Shown: positions 46,721 to 56,756, counted from the first letter of the stretch. The stretch: DNA of 64,000 nucleotides from a virus (IMGVR_UViG_3300036770_008715:1-64000), one strand, 5' to 3'. Notes: generated by a model from the sequence alone, not told the origin. Translations and numbers: made by a program.

Positions 46721-48045
46721 TGCATTTTTTCTTTCTTGAGAGCCGACATAGCAGCACTTCTGTTAACAGCACTGAGGCCGCCAGTCTTTTCCATATAGCT
46801 TGTTACCAGAGTACGATGTCCAGCGGATAGCTTATTGATATCGCCGTGCTTACGATATGCTCTGAGTGCATTGATTGTCGAAGAACGCTCTGACCCTTTC
46901 ATCCCAAGAGCAGACATCTTTTGTGTATCAGAAACTTCTTCGCTCATGCCTTTTCTATTTTTTGCCTTCCATGCAGTAGCATACGCAATGGCTTTTTCTT
47001 TGTTAGTCAGAGTGCCATCCTTTGAGTATGATTTTTTGATGTCCTTGACCATACGCTCATACTTTGCGCCAGGAGGAGCTTTCTCTGATACTTGTTCAGG
47101 CTCTTCCTTCATCATTCTATTTTTGATTTTATCTTTTAATTTGGTTTGGACATCTTTGGTAATCTTACCAGCTCTTGGACCTTTAGTTACAACATTTCTC
47201 ATTTGATGAGCTTTGCGAGTTGCTGCATCAACTTTTGGACCACTGTCTGAATAGCCAGTAGTTGTGCCTATAACTTCTTGTACTTGCTCGACTTCTTCCT
47301 TTTTCACTTTTTTTGATATAGCGAGATGCTGTTGTATTTCGTCATCAGTCATTTTTGTTTTGCGTGTTACTCTCGCCAATTTCTGCGCAGCATCACCTTT
47401 GGACATTGACCAACCTTTTTTTCTAAGTTTGCCCGTCGCTTTATCTATGCCATAACCTATACTTGTAAGTTTGCGTCGCAAATCGCTGCGTGGACCTTCG
47501 TCGATTTGCTCGGCTTCTTCTTTCATATTTCTTTTCTCAGCCTTAGCTCGGCCAAGTTTAGCCAGAAACGCAGCTCGATTCTTGACTACGTTGCCATACT
47601 TATCTTTACGTGATGTGCTAGCTTTACGATAAGGCCCAGCAAAAGGAGCATTCTTCTTATCTTCTTCGTAGCCTTCTTTGACCAACTGATCAATTACTGA
47701 TTTGTCAGCTGTGATCTTTTTGTTTGTTACTTTTGGAGGAAGTCCTTTACCACGACCAAGTTCTGTTGTTGTCACATCGACAATACCACGATTGGGCATC
47801 TCAGAAAGAGTTTCTTCTTTCATTTCTTCTTCGTCGTCATCTTCTTCTTCATCTTCACACTCGCAGTCTTTCATTGGTTTGCCACACTCAGGGCACTCTT
47901 TTGCTTCAGCAAACATTGTTGATGCAAGTTCAACTTTCTTCACTTCAAGAGTATCTTCGATCTTTTGAGAAAGAATATTCAGGAAAGAATCAACTGAATC
48001 TTCTTCTTGATTGAGAATTGATACAACAAGGTTTTCCGTGGACAT
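46717..48045 (-). CDS. 67: Long gp67-like prohead core protein, putative internal-protein polyprotein
   Basis: Residues 1-75 look like T4 gp67 (helical, with KKVELASTMFAEA, then an acidic DEEEDDDEEE run), but the protein is 442 residues against about 80 in T4. Residues 83-442 are four or five basic modules. They are separated by similar acidic linkers: MKEETLSE (75-82), MKEEAEQIDE (174-183), KEEVEQVQE (249-257), MKEEPEQVSE (312-321) and MSEE (367-370). Several linkers end in L/I/V-x-E, close to the gp21 cleavage site. A CPEC...CEC cluster (51-63) may bind zinc. The late promoter at 48083 drives it. Confidence 0.8.
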   Translation of the reverse strand: MSTENLVVSILNQEEDSVDSFLNILSQKIEDTLEVKKVELASTMFAEAKECPECGKPMKDCECEDEEEDDDEEEMKEETLSEMPNRGIVDVTTTELGRGKGLPPKVTNKKITADKSVIDQLVKEGYEEDKKNAPFAGPYRKASTSRKDKYGNVVKNRAAFLAKLGRAKAEKRNMKEEAEQIDEGPRSDLRRKLTSIGYGIDKATGKLRKKGWSMSKGDAAQKLARVTRKTKMTDDEIQQHLAISKKVKKEEVEQVQEVIGTTTGYSDSGPKVDAATRKAHQMRNVVTKGPRAGKITKDVQTKLKDKIKNRMMKEEPEQVSEKAPPGAKYERMVKDIKKSYSKDGTLTNKEKAIAYATAWKAKNRKGMSEEVSDTQKMSALGMKGSERSSTINALRAYRKHGDINKLSAGHRTLVTSYMEKTGGLSAVNRSAAMSALKKEKMQ

Positions 48046-49670
48046 TATTGATTCCCCTGAGGAGTAGTGTTAGCATTAGCATTATTTATATTTTGTTGTG
48101 CTTGTAGTTGAGCTTCTGCTTGTGCTTGAATACTTAGTGCGCTCTTCTGCGCTTCGATCTGAGCAATTGCCATAGTCTCATCTTGATCCTCGGCAATCTC
48201 TTTTTTCATCTCATCAATTTCTTCTTCGCTGAGTTTCAGAATATTTTTCCGAACCCACTGCATTGAGTAGTATGTTCCAATGAATGGAGTCATTGTATTC
48301 AGAAGCATTACACGCGAAGTCATTAGATCAGCTTCTTTGAGCTCAGCAAAGTTATTGTCTTCGATGAAATCGTAGTGGATGAATTCTTTGATCTGATCCC
48401 ACTCTTCCATCGAAGCAATATTTTTCAGAGCCAATTGCCTTTTCATTAGCTCGTCAAAAATAGTGCAGAACTTATTACGAAGTTTCTCAACAAACTTTGA
48501 GAACTTCAATTCGTCTCGAGTGATTTCTGTTGTTCGACCAAGCGTAAATCCTTGGTTGGGTTCAAGACGAGATACTGGAACGTTGAGTGATTTGTATAGT
48601 TTCTGCTCAAAGTATTTGACGTCTGTTAGTTCGCCAAGATTCTGACCAGCTGGCAGTGTAGTAATCTCAGTTGATTTACCTTCGCCGCGCCGTGGAATCC
48701 AGAAGTCTTCGATCATTGACATGAATCGACGATCATCTCTGACTTCACCAGTTGATGCGTCGTATACGATCTTGTTACGGAACTTAGTCATAATATCTTT
48801 AAGGTACTGTTCTGCCTTCATCTTGGGCAGATTACCAACGTCAATATAAAACACTCGACGCTCAGGCGCACGAGAGAGGCGATAGATTACAATCGCATCT
48901 TCAATCATACGCAACTGGTTGAGTGGTTTAATTGCCTTGTGTAGATAAGAGAGAACCAGGTTTCTGGAAACGTCCATGAGGCCTGAGTTAATGTTTACAA
49001 CTGAATCTGTTGCAAGTTTAACTGAGTTATCGACTGGACTTGTTACAACGGCAGTACCTGAACTAGTAAGTGACTTGTCGTTGTAAATGTAAAATTCTTG
49101 AACTGATTTGACATATTCTGCACCAGTTCTTGGATCTTTTGCTTTATCAACAGCTTTTACCTTTCGAATCTTTCTTGGATCAAGATATACAAGACCGCTG
49201 ATGCCTTGGGCTGGATTCTTTTGATCAATTTGTACTTGATAGAATAATCTGCCGTCGACATACCAACGGCGGAATACATCTGATCCTGAGTTATTAAAGT
49301 CAAGAAGACGAAGAACGTTTTTAAATTCTTCGCGGATCATGTCTTTAATTTTATCATCAACCTCAAGATCATCAAGAACAATATCGACAGACATGCCTTT
49401 GTCATCGCGGACAATGGCTTCATTGACAATTTCGTCGACAGCTTGTTCGACCTCTGGCTGCATATCCATTGAACGATAGCGAGTGATTAGCTCGTTCTCG
49501 TTCTTAAATGCAGTGTCTAGATTAAGATAGGTTCCATAGTAGCCACCAAGTGCACTGGAACCAAGGACATATGCACCATCATCTTCTTGAGGTGCAGCAA
49601 TCGCTGGTAATTCTGATTGTACCAGGTCTTGCTTTCGAACAATTTCGAAACCGAAAAGTGAAACTGCCAT
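48045..49670 (-). CDS. 20: gp20 portal protein
   Basis: This dodecameric portal nucleates the head and is the channel for DNA. The 541 residues contain ITRYRSMDMQPEVEQAVDEIVNEAI (in part), FRRWYVDGRLFYQVQID and IYRLSRAPERRVFYIDVGNLP, the classic gp20 landmarks, and end in a Gln/Asn-rich tail. It shares one base with the gp67-like gene and contains that gene's late promoter near its own 3' end. Confidence 0.97.
   Translation of the reverse strand: MAVSLFGFEIVRKQDLVQSELPAIAAPQEDDGAYVLGSSALGGYYGTYLNLDTAFKNENELITRYRSMDMQPEVEQAVDEIVNEAIVRDDKGMSVDIVLDDLEVDDKIKDMIREEFKNVLRLLDFNNSGSDVFRRWYVDGRLFYQVQIDQKNPAQGISGLVYLDPRKIRKVKAVDKAKDPRTGAEYVKSVQEFYIYNDKSLTSSGTAVVTSPVDNSVKLATDSVVNINSGLMDVSRNLVLSYLHKAIKPLNQLRMIEDAIVIYRLSRAPERRVFYIDVGNLPKMKAEQYLKDIMTKFRNKIVYDASTGEVRDDRRFMSMIEDFWIPRRGEGKSTEITTLPAGQNLGELTDVKYFEQKLYKSLNVPVSRLEPNQGFTLGRTTEITRDELKFSKFVEKLRNKFCTIFDELMKRQLALKNIASMEEWDQIKEFIHYDFIEDNNFAELKEADLMTSRVMLLNTMTPFIGTYYSMQWVRKNILKLSEEEIDEMKKEIAEDQDETMAIAQIEAQKSALSIQAQAEAQLQAQQNINNANANTTPQGNQ
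48083..48090 (-). promoter_or_regulatory. T4-type late promoter (TATAAATA) inside gp20
   Basis: AATATAAATAATGC on the minus strand, 38 nt before the gp67-like ATG and inside the Asn/Gln-rich gp20 tail. Confidence 0.6.
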
Positions 49671-49683
49671 ATATTACTCCATT

Positions 49684-49712
49684 TCAAAGAAAGGGGGAGT
49701 TTTACCTCCCCC
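49684..49712 (-). terminator. Rho-independent terminator after gp19
   Basis: The minus strand reads GGGGGAG-GTAAAA-CTCCCCC followed by TTTCTTTG: a seven-pair G/C stem and a U-rich run 10 nt past the gp19 stop. Confidence 0.88.
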
Positions 49713-49721
49713 GTTCAACTA

Positions 49722-50309
49722 TTAACCACCAGTTACAGGATTAGCAACAGTCTGATCAAGTGAAGTCCAGTACTGATAGGCAAGAGTTACAGAGAACTCT
49801 TCAATCGTATCGTTTGAACCCCAGTCCAGATCGATTGCTGCAATATCCGTTGGGAACGCACCAACAAACTTATACTTCTTGATTGGAACTCCGCCATACT
49901 TAGCGTACTGGCGAACTTCCATATCAACCGCATAAGAAATACCAGGTGTTGCTGGTGATGTGCTTAGAGCACGAACGTCGCGCAAGTTCAGAACGTTCTC
50001 GTTGATCCCACGATGCCAACGCTCAAATGCGTTCTTAAGAAGGAACGTCTCGTCGTTGATAATCGTTACTGACCACTCGGTAAAAGTTCTGTTACCAGCT
50101 ACCTTGACTTCACGGCCCCAGTAAGGAACAGTGATTGCACCAATCGTTGAGCCTGGAAGCTGGGCGCTCTTGCAGAAGAAACGAGAGGTTGTGCCAGCAA
50201 GATTCCCCAATTCAACATAGTTGGGGAACTGCATGACACACTCGAACAGGTTTGGCCTAGCTCCATCAAACACCATTGCAGATCGAAAGATATCTACATT
50301 AAACGCCAT
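49722..50309 (-). CDS. 19: gp19 tail-tube protein
   Basis: This major tube subunit lies inside the contractile sheath. The 195 residues contain SRFFCKSAQLPGSTIGAITVPYWGREVKVAG (in part) and FTEWSVTIINDETFLLKNAFERWH, the gp19 family pattern, and end with EFSVTLAYQYWTS. It follows gp18 directly, as in T4, and is ended by a strong terminator. Confidence 0.95.
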   Translation of the reverse strand: MAFNVDIFRSAMVFDGARPNLFECVMQFPNYVELGNLAGTTSRFFCKSAQLPGSTIGAITVPYWGREVKVAGNRTFTEWSVTIINDETFLLKNAFERWHRGINENVLNLRDVRALSTSPATPGISYAVDMEVRQYAKYGGVPIKKYKFVGAFPTDIAAIDLDWGSNDTIEEFSVTLAYQYWTSLDQTVANPVTGG

Positions 50310-50341
50310 TTTGTCTTACTCCTATGAGTTTTTATTATTTA

Positions 50342-52051
50342 TTAGAACTGACCAACAACTTCCTCGAAGGAAACACCAGTCGCAACAGCTACGAAGTTCA
50401 ACTGGATAAAGTTGATGCTCTTAGCTGGTTTAATATAGATGTCTCCGACGAACTCATTTCGGTCAATCACATCAGGCGTATTGTTTGATTCGTCGCACAC
50501 TACGCGGAAGTCGTAGATACCACGACGGCCCTGTACGGTGCGTAGGAATGGTTCAACAAGATTGACAAACTGAGCTCTTGTGAATTCGTCATTGAACTCA
50601 AAGAGGCTGGTTCTAGCAGCACGAGAGATTGCTTTCTCTAGCGTGATGAACAGTCGACGGACGTTGATTCGATCGAATGCGCTAGCATAGCTGAGCATCG
50701 TCTTATCGCCAAACAACAGAGTACCATCGCCAGCAGCGCTAACTACTGGGTTGATTCCGTTCTTATAGAGAGTATCTCTTTCAGTTTTGTTTGGATTGTA
50801 TGCCAGCTTCAGAGCATTCTTGATTTGACCGCGAGTTAGACCAGCGGGGGAGAACCAAGGATCTCTTTCAAAGTCTGTACGAGCACAGAGACCAGCGATA
50901 TCGCCGTTGAGTGGAACCCAACGATAGATTTCGTTGTAGCGGTCGTACATATACTTCCATCCACTATCCATTACTGCATAGCTAGAGGAGAGGTTGGCGA
51001 GAGTCGCAGTTCTGAAGTTGACAACTTGAGTTACGTTTGTCGCTCCAACAACGTTAGCCCTGTCTGGTGAAATGAACACAACAACATCTTTTCTAACTTC
51101 AGCAATGTTATCAACAATATATTTTGGAATTGTTGCAGTCTGGTCGCCTCCAGCCATAATTAATGAAACATCAGTTGCTAAATCTTCCGTCTTAAGGAGA
51201 TCGTATGCGCTTTGCATCTGAGCAGCTGTGGCGCCAGTCAAAGATCCGCCAGTTAGGTTAAATGTTGTTCCTCCAGTTTGCCACCCGAAAACTTTTGTAT
51301 TGCTCGTGACAGCATCATCCCAAGCATCTCCATCAGTAATAGCGCCAGGTTTTGAAGTTACATAAATGTATTTGGAGTTTTTATAGATTACATCTCTCCA
51401 CCAGTTGCTTTGGCCGTCTTGAGTTTTTGCATTTCTAGCCTTAGAAACTGCTGCAAACCTCTCAAGAACTGTATTGGCGGCTCCAGTAAATTTGCCTTGG
51501 CCATCAATAACGACAACGTGCATTTCATCGTTGGCGAGAGTATTATTAAAGTTTGATTTAATGTATTGGCTGGTGCCAGGAATTCTGTCAAACAGACCGC
51601 TGTATGGCCAGCTACTGAATGCTGTCGCGTCGGTATTTGCGAAAATCTCAACACGAAGTCCTGTTCCTAATGTACCTGGATAGCGAGCTGTTAGTACAGC
51701 AGTGCTATCAATTCCATATCTGCTAGTTTGATAATCCTCTTCGTTTTTAATGAGAATTGGCGAACCTGCATCGATAGCATTAACATCGCTAGATTCCACT
51801 GAACGAATCACTCGAATATCGCCAGAATAAGAAAGGAAGCTGGCTGCAGTGAAAAATGCGTTTGCTGTTGTATTTGTTGGCTTACCGAACGTTTCGACAA
51901 GCTGCTTTTCTGATGTAATTTGAGTTAGTTGAAGAGCTGGACCCCACTCAAAGTTTCCTGCAACAGCACCAACTGAAGAAGAAGGTGGTGAAATGATGCG
52001 AGTAAGATCGATCTCAGATACGTTCACTCCTGGTGATACTTGAAATGCCAT
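50342..52051 (-). CDS. 18: gp18 contractile tail-sheath protein
   Basis: The 569 residues (T4: 659) start FQVSPGVNVSEIDLTRIISP and have IAGLCARTDFERDPWFSPAG and YASAFDRINVRRLFITLEKAI, the sheath-family landmarks; the C-terminal domain is best conserved. The late-type sequence nearest upstream (52357-52364, TATAAATA inside gene 17) may contribute; no closer TATAAATA is seen. Confidence 0.97.
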   Translation of the reverse strand: MAFQVSPGVNVSEIDLTRIISPPSSSVGAVAGNFEWGPALQLTQITSEKQLVETFGKPTNTTANAFFTAASFLSYSGDIRVIRSVESSDVNAIDAGSPILIKNEEDYQTSRYGIDSTAVLTARYPGTLGTGLRVEIFANTDATAFSSWPYSGLFDRIPGTSQYIKSNFNNTLANDEMHVVVIDGQGKFTGAANTVLERFAAVSKARNAKTQDGQSNWWRDVIYKNSKYIYVTSKPGAITDGDAWDDAVTSNTKVFGWQTGGTTFNLTGGSLTGATAAQMQSAYDLLKTEDLATDVSLIMAGGDQTATIPKYIVDNIAEVRKDVVVFISPDRANVVGATNVTQVVNFRTATLANLSSSYAVMDSGWKYMYDRYNEIYRWVPLNGDIAGLCARTDFERDPWFSPAGLTRGQIKNALKLAYNPNKTERDTLYKNGINPVVSAAGDGTLLFGDKTMLSYASAFDRINVRRLFITLEKAISRAARTSLFEFNDEFTRAQFVNLVEPFLRTVQGRRGIYDFRVVCDESNNTPDVIDRNEFVGDIYIKPAKSINFIQLNFVAVATGVSFEEVVGQF

Positions 52052-52111
52052 TGCGGTGTACTCCTAATTAGGAAAGAATTGTGAAAGATGTACCTATTAT
52101 TTAGTTTTTTT

Positions 52112-53740
52112 CTAATTTACGACATCCCAAACAGCACCATCAAATACCTCTCGACTGGCCATAAAATCATCACTAGTCATTGGAATCGGAAGCATTTCTT
52201 CATCAATCCGACTCATCTGATCTCTATACAGCCTGTCTTTAATATTCATATTACATATATCAGCAAAGAAACTCTGGTTAGTCATCCAAGAAAATAAAAC
52301 TAGACACATCACCAGATCGTCATGGGACCCTTCATCAGCCTCATAGCTATTCCCTTTATTTATAAATGTAGACAATTCAGAGATAATCTCGAAGTCTTCG
52401 ATGATTATTTTGTAAGATTCAATCATACTTTTCATCAAAGAGCAGCCAAGGCGCTTGACTGATTTGGTTGTTCGAATACCTCGATCGGCTTTTCTGCCTC
52501 CAACTGACCAACTCAAACTTACTCTATTTTTAATCACCGTTGTAGATAATATATTCTCATACTCAAAGTCATCAAATAGACTATCAACTACCTGCTGACC
52601 ATTATCATTAATCTCGACTAGCACATATGCATCATTGTATAATTTACCGATCCTGGATATAATCGAAGGAAACACAACTGGCGATACTTCGTTATCTTTA
52701 TATCGAGCTACAATCTGATAAGGGATTTCACTTACATCAATCACCACAAAGGCAGAATAGTCTAACCCCTTACCTCTAGCTGTATCAGCCACAATTACAT
52801 AATTTCTCCCAATTACTGGTTCCTGGAAGAATACCAGTCCATGAATAACTGGAGCTGAAATCTTTGGAGTCTTGAATACCAGCGACTTCAGAACATAGCC
52901 TGAGATAAGAGTTCCTGCGCTGCCTTGGAATTCCGTTTCCATTTCTTGCAAGTATTTCTCATCACCAAGAACTCTCCGCTGTTCCATGGCCCATTCTTCG
53001 GTTCGACCTGGAACCTGGCGCCAGTTAGCCTCAACATGGACAAATCCATTGCGCCCTTCAGTTGCCTCATTCCACATCTTGTAATAGTGGTTCATACCGT
53101 TAGGCGTCGAAGAGATCAAGATCTTCGAAGATTTACCAGAAGTAATTGTAGGGTAAACTGAGGTGAAGAAGTCTTCGGCTATGTTATTTGGTACGAATGC
53201 AAATTCGTCAAGATACAGTAGAGAGATAGAGAAACCTCGAATAGCAGAAGAAGCAGTTGAGTCAGCTAGAATTCTTGAATTATTCTCTAACTCAATGTCA
53301 CCTTTGTTCCACGTTCGAACTCCCTGCTGAATCCAATGAGGCAATTCTTCATAGGCTATCTTGATACGCGACAGAATTTCTCTGGCTGTCTTTGCTTTGT
53401 TGGCCAGAATAGCAACCAGCTTTTCTTCATTGAATAAAATATACCAGAGAATATAACCAACAACCATCGTGGTCTTACCAACCTGACGGCCAGCTTTGAT
53501 GATCACCATTCGATTGTTGTTGATTTTATCGACAGCTTCTTTCTGAAATGGATAAAGTTGTATTTTCTTTAAGCCTTCGTCAAGAGTAATAATCTTGACA
53601 TATCGCTCAATAAAATAACAGGGATCAGTAGCGCAGCGAATATATTCTTGTACTTCTTCTTCGCGGAGGTTTACTTGGACGCCAATTCGCTTGAGCTTCG
53701 GCGAGCCCATATAGCCACGAAAACGTTCAATCGTCTGCAT
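52112..53740 (-). CDS. 17: gp17 terminase large subunit
   Basis: This packaging ATPase/nuclease motor has 542 residues: Walker A IKAGRQVGKTTMVV (about 85), Walker B LLYLDEFAFV, coupling motif LISSTPNG, and a nuclease domain with VIVADTARGKGLDYSAFVVID (first metal Asp), VEINDNGQQ and SHDDLVMCL (later acids). It overlaps gp16 by 14 nt. Confidence 0.97.
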   Translation of the reverse strand: MQTIERFRGYMGSPKLKRIGVQVNLREEEVQEYIRCATDPCYFIERYVKIITLDEGLKKIQLYPFQKEAVDKINNNRMVIIKAGRQVGKTTMVVGYILWYILFNEEKLVAILANKAKTAREILSRIKIAYEELPHWIQQGVRTWNKGDIELENNSRILADSTASSAIRGFSISLLYLDEFAFVPNNIAEDFFTSVYPTITSGKSSKILISSTPNGMNHYYKMWNEATEGRNGFVHVEANWRQVPGRTEEWAMEQRRVLGDEKYLQEMETEFQGSAGTLISGYVLKSLVFKTPKISAPVIHGLVFFQEPVIGRNYVIVADTARGKGLDYSAFVVIDVSEIPYQIVARYKDNEVSPVVFPSIISRIGKLYNDAYVLVEINDNGQQVVDSLFDDFEYENILSTTVIKNRVSLSWSVGGRKADRGIRTTKSVKRLGCSLMKSMIESYKIIIEDFEIISELSTFINKGNSYEADEGSHDDLVMCLVLFSWMTNQSFFADICNMNIKDRLYRDQMSRIDEEMLPIPMTSDDFMASREVFDGAVWDVVN

Positions 53741-54131
53741 TTTTTATTTTCTTAAGAAGATCACTAGTTGAACCAACAAACACTGCTTTTTCTACGTTTA
53801 CTTGTTGGACTTCGGCTTTGTTGCCTTCGAGTTCTTTCTTTTGTTTTTGTAGCAGTAAAAGTTTGTCGGTCATATCACTGAGATTCTTTAGCATATTACC
53901 AGCAACTTCATAGGCCCGTGGATGCTGGCCTTCACGAGCAACCTCAAGAATACCTTCAAGTGCTTCGTTACCTTTCTCAATTAAATTATAATAATTTGCT
54001 CGAGAATAGTTGTAATCATCCTGAGCGTCTTTTGGTATAGCCAGAGGTTTCGGTTCTTCACGAACAACTGGAGCCATATCATTAGGAACTTCAAGAATGT
54101 CACTCATGTTATTATCAAATTCTGTACTCAT
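53727..54131 (-). CDS. 16: gp16 terminase small subunit
   Basis: The 134 residues have an unordered Pro/Glu-rich start and then long helices (YYNLIEKGNEALEGILEVARE, LLLLQKQKKELEG), the coiled-coil type of T4 gp16, which forms a ring and stimulates gp17. Position next to 17 confirms the call. Confidence 0.93.
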   Translation of the reverse strand: MSTEFDNNMSDILEVPNDMAPVVREEPKPLAIPKDAQDDYNYSRANYYNLIEKGNEALEGILEVAREGQHPRAYEVAGNMLKNLSDMTDKLLLLQKQKKELEGNKAEVQQVNVEKAVFVGSTSDLLKKIKNADD

Positions 54132-55123
54132 GTGATATTAGGTGCTTCCTCAACAGTTTCATCGAATCCATATGCTGAAGTAGCATTGGCCGAAAGTGGA
54201 TCTGGTTGTACAGTCAGATTTACTAGTTGGTTTGATCCATACTCAAAACTATTTAAATTCCAATCTGAGTTGGAAATTATTCCACGAATTCTATTATTAG
54301 ATGCAAAAGTGCCAAAGGTATCATATACAATTAATGTATTGGATGTATTGGCCCAGCCGCTAACATAAGCACGTGCAAAAGAGGACTCAAGCGTTGGCCC
54401 TTGGTATACCAATTCGCCAGTGCTGAATTTGCCTGATCCCGAGGATAACTTTAGAGTTTGAGTTCCATCGCCAGGAATATTGCCAAATGTATTAGCAGTG
54501 ACTTTGCGAATAATTTTGACCGAATTGATTGGCCCAAACAAATATCCTTTCATTGTAAAATTTAAATTCCAGATTAATGTTCTGGTTGGTTCAGGCAGAC
54601 CCTCAAAGTCTGGTTCATAATTGATTGTATTGAATACAATCGGAACATCAAGTTTGACATTATCCATTCCAACAAAGTCAAGAGTGACTGTGTAATCTGG
54701 AGCGAAGTATGGTAGAATCTGCTCAACTATCTGAGTACCATCTTCGGTATTACGAACAAAGATACTTAGATTAAAATCAAAATTATATGGAACCCATTTT
54801 ACTCGATTGGCCGTATCGTTGCCAGCATTTTCGTAAAGGTCAATATGTGAAGACAATTTACGCTGAGCGTCATAAGTTAGCCCAGTCATTTCAAACGCCA
54901 TTCTTGGTAAAACAGTCAGCGTCTGATTGGCTAGGTTTGGATCTTCCGTAATTCGACGATAGAACTTTTCTTTGTTGGCATAACTGATTGGAACATTAAT
55001 GCGTTCAATTTCAGTCAACCCATCTTGAGTGTATCGAACAAGTTTAAGATTGTTGAATACGTTACCAAAGGCAACGACCATCTTACGAATTATGCGATGA
55101 TAATAATGCTGATTAGATAACAT
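54128..55123 (-). CDS. 15: gp15 tail completion / sheath stabiliser
   Basis: This protein forms the tail-terminator ring that binds the neck. The 331 residues match T4 gp15 at HRIIRKMVVAFGNVFNNLKLVR, INVPISYANKEKFYRRI, TVLPRMAFEMTGLTYDA and EQILPYFAPDY. The C-terminal 90 residues (KLSSGSGKFSTGELVYQGP) are an extension not found in T4 gp15, with a SH3-like repeat look also seen in the gp14 neighbour. It overlaps 16 by 4 nt. Confidence 0.95.
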   Translation of the reverse strand: MLSNQHYYHRIIRKMVVAFGNVFNNLKLVRYTQDGLTEIERINVPISYANKEKFYRRITEDPNLANQTLTVLPRMAFEMTGLTYDAQRKLSSHIDLYENAGNDTANRVKWVPYNFDFNLSIFVRNTEDGTQIVEQILPYFAPDYTVTLDFVGMDNVKLDVPIVFNTINYEPDFEGLPEPTRTLIWNLNFTMKGYLFGPINSVKIIRKVTANTFGNIPGDGTQTLKLSSGSGKFSTGELVYQGPTLESSFARAYVSGWANTSNTLIVYDTFGTFASNNRIRGIISNSDWNLNSFEYGSNQLVNLTVQPDPLSANATSAYGFDETVEEAPNIT

Positions 55124-55992
55124 TATACTTCACCGAATGGATTTGTTTCGCTGAAGTCAAGTATATTACTTGCTTCAGTTTGTAATAGAACGTTGTCATC
55201 AAACTCTGATGCTGAATTTTCCATAGGATCAAAATTCGCAAGAGTATAACTTGCCCCAGTTTCTACGCCAATAATAGGCGATGTATTGGTAAATACACCC
55301 TTGATGTTTCTTAGTCTCAGTTCCAGATTGACTCGATCAAACTCAGCAACAATACCTTTGGCTGTTGCGCTTCCGATACTTGCTCCCTGATATACTGGCT
55401 CGCCTCGAATATATGATGTTGTCTGTCCAGCTTCTACCATATCAAACGTCAAGGAAGGAGCAACGTTGTCAGCAATTTGATCTACAACGTCCATACCTGT
55501 ATTCAAGAATTCGCCATTATATTTAAATGTTTCTATTGACAGTCCATACATATATGGTGCAACTTTACCAAGCTGGAAGAAGTTCTTTTCTTCTTCGACA
55601 AATCGAACCTCAAGCAACTTTTCTTGAATAGGAAGATAAATTAAATCGCCTTCCTTTGGAAACTTTCTTACAGCCGAAGGAACTAGGCGCTGGAATGTTC
55701 GACGCGCAACTGCAACTTTGGCTGTCTTGTCAATCTGCAGACCAAACTTAGAAAAGAATTCTTGCTGACCTTCAAAGTCATTGAATGTTTCAAGATACAT
55801 ATCAATCTTATATGCCTTGTCATAATATTTGACAGGATCATCACCAAACAATTTATCAATGCTGCTCTGTGAAGTTCTTGGTAGGTAATAGATGTCGATG
55901 CCGTGATTGCGGATTGATTCAATAATTAAATCTTCGACCAGAAACTGTTCACGAGTTGCATTTTGATTGTTGAAATATACCGATGTTGGCAT
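55123..55992 (-). CDS. 14: gp14 neck protein
   Basis: The 289 residues carry REQFLVEDLIIESIRNHGIDIYYLPRT, KFPKEGDLIYLPIQEKLLEVRFVEEE and FFQLGKVAPYMYGLSIETFKY, landmarks of the head-completion protein gp14. VYQGASIGSATAKGIVAEFD in the C-terminal part resembles the extra region of gp15. It shares one base with 15. Confidence 0.95.
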   Translation of the reverse strand: MPTSVYFNNQNATREQFLVEDLIIESIRNHGIDIYYLPRTSQSSIDKLFGDDPVKYYDKAYKIDMYLETFNDFEGQQEFFSKFGLQIDKTAKVAVARRTFQRLVPSAVRKFPKEGDLIYLPIQEKLLEVRFVEEEKNFFQLGKVAPYMYGLSIETFKYNGEFLNTGMDVVDQIADNVAPSLTFDMVEAGQTTSYIRGEPVYQGASIGSATAKGIVAEFDRVNLELRLRNIKGVFTNTSPIIGVETGASYTLANFDPMENSASEFDDNVLLQTEASNILDFSETNPFGEV

Positions 55993-55994
55993 GA

Positions 55995-56756
55995 TTATCC
56001 AACCTCAAACATCGGTGGTTCTTCGTAGGTATCTCTGAGTTCTTCGTCGAGCTTTTCTAGTTCTGTGATTGCTTCAAGATATATCTGAGGGCCATTGATT
56101 ACCATTCCACCTGGCAAAACATAGTTGCCATACTTAGAAAGGTTTGCTCCCCATTGTTTTTTAATTAGCTGAGTTGCATAATTTTTGAGCCAGTTATCAT
56201 TCCATACTTTTGTAAATACTTCTGGATCAAGAACCTTAAAGCATTCAATTAAAATAAACTTTCCTGGAGCTGCTTCGTTTGGCCAGCTCATGTCAATGTG
56301 TAATCGCCCTTCGCGCTTATTGAATCGGAATGGGTTATCGCCAGTAAGAATCATCTCAAGCATTCTAATATGGGATCTGGCAATGTAATAATATGTATAA
56401 GAGGAAGAAGTGAAGTCGTATAATTCGTTTAATCGAAGCTGATAATTCAGATCAAAGATATTGAAGTCGACCGAAGATCCGCCACCAGAAACAGTTCCTG
56501 AAACTGGAAATACTTGTTTAACTCCAATAATTGATTCTGGTAGAGTAAAATAGGTATTGCTAATATCTGCCTGATTGACTTGAATAGCCAGATACTCTTT
56601 GGTAGTCCCATCATAATGATAGTCAGCATACTTTGACAGCGCATCGTCGATACGATCTTCTACCTGATCGTCATCGACATTAATATCAATAACAGGAAAT
56701 CCAAGTTTTCTTAGGCAATAATCTTTGAATTCTGTTCTTGAGGCTGGTTTTGCCAT
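55995..56756 (-). CDS. 13: gp13 neck protein
   Basis: The 253 residues include FKDYCLRKLGFPVIDINVDDDQVEDRIDDAL, the N-terminal signature of T4-type gp13, and HIRMLEMILTGDNPFRFNKR with HIDMSWP. It forms the dodecameric portal-neck ring with gp14. It lies 2 nt from 14. GAATAAATAG, a near-late promoter, stands about 40 nt upstream. Confidence 0.95.
   Translation of the reverse strand: MAKPASRTEFKDYCLRKLGFPVIDINVDDDQVEDRIDDALSKYADYHYDGTTKEYLAIQVNQADISNTYFTLPESIIGVKQVFPVSGTVSGGGSSVDFNIFDLNYQLRLNELYDFTSSSYTYYYIARSHIRMLEMILTGDNPFRFNKREGRLHIDMSWPNEAAPGKFILIECFKVLDPEVFTKVWNDNWLKNYATQLIKKQWGANLSKYGNYVLPGGMVINGPQIYLEAITELEKLDEELRDTYEEPPMFEVG

Noticed and set aside
52357-52364. TATAAATA inside gene 17 as the gp18 promoter
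   Set aside because: It is about 305 nt from gp18 and may be chance in AT-rich coding sequence; not listed as a feature.
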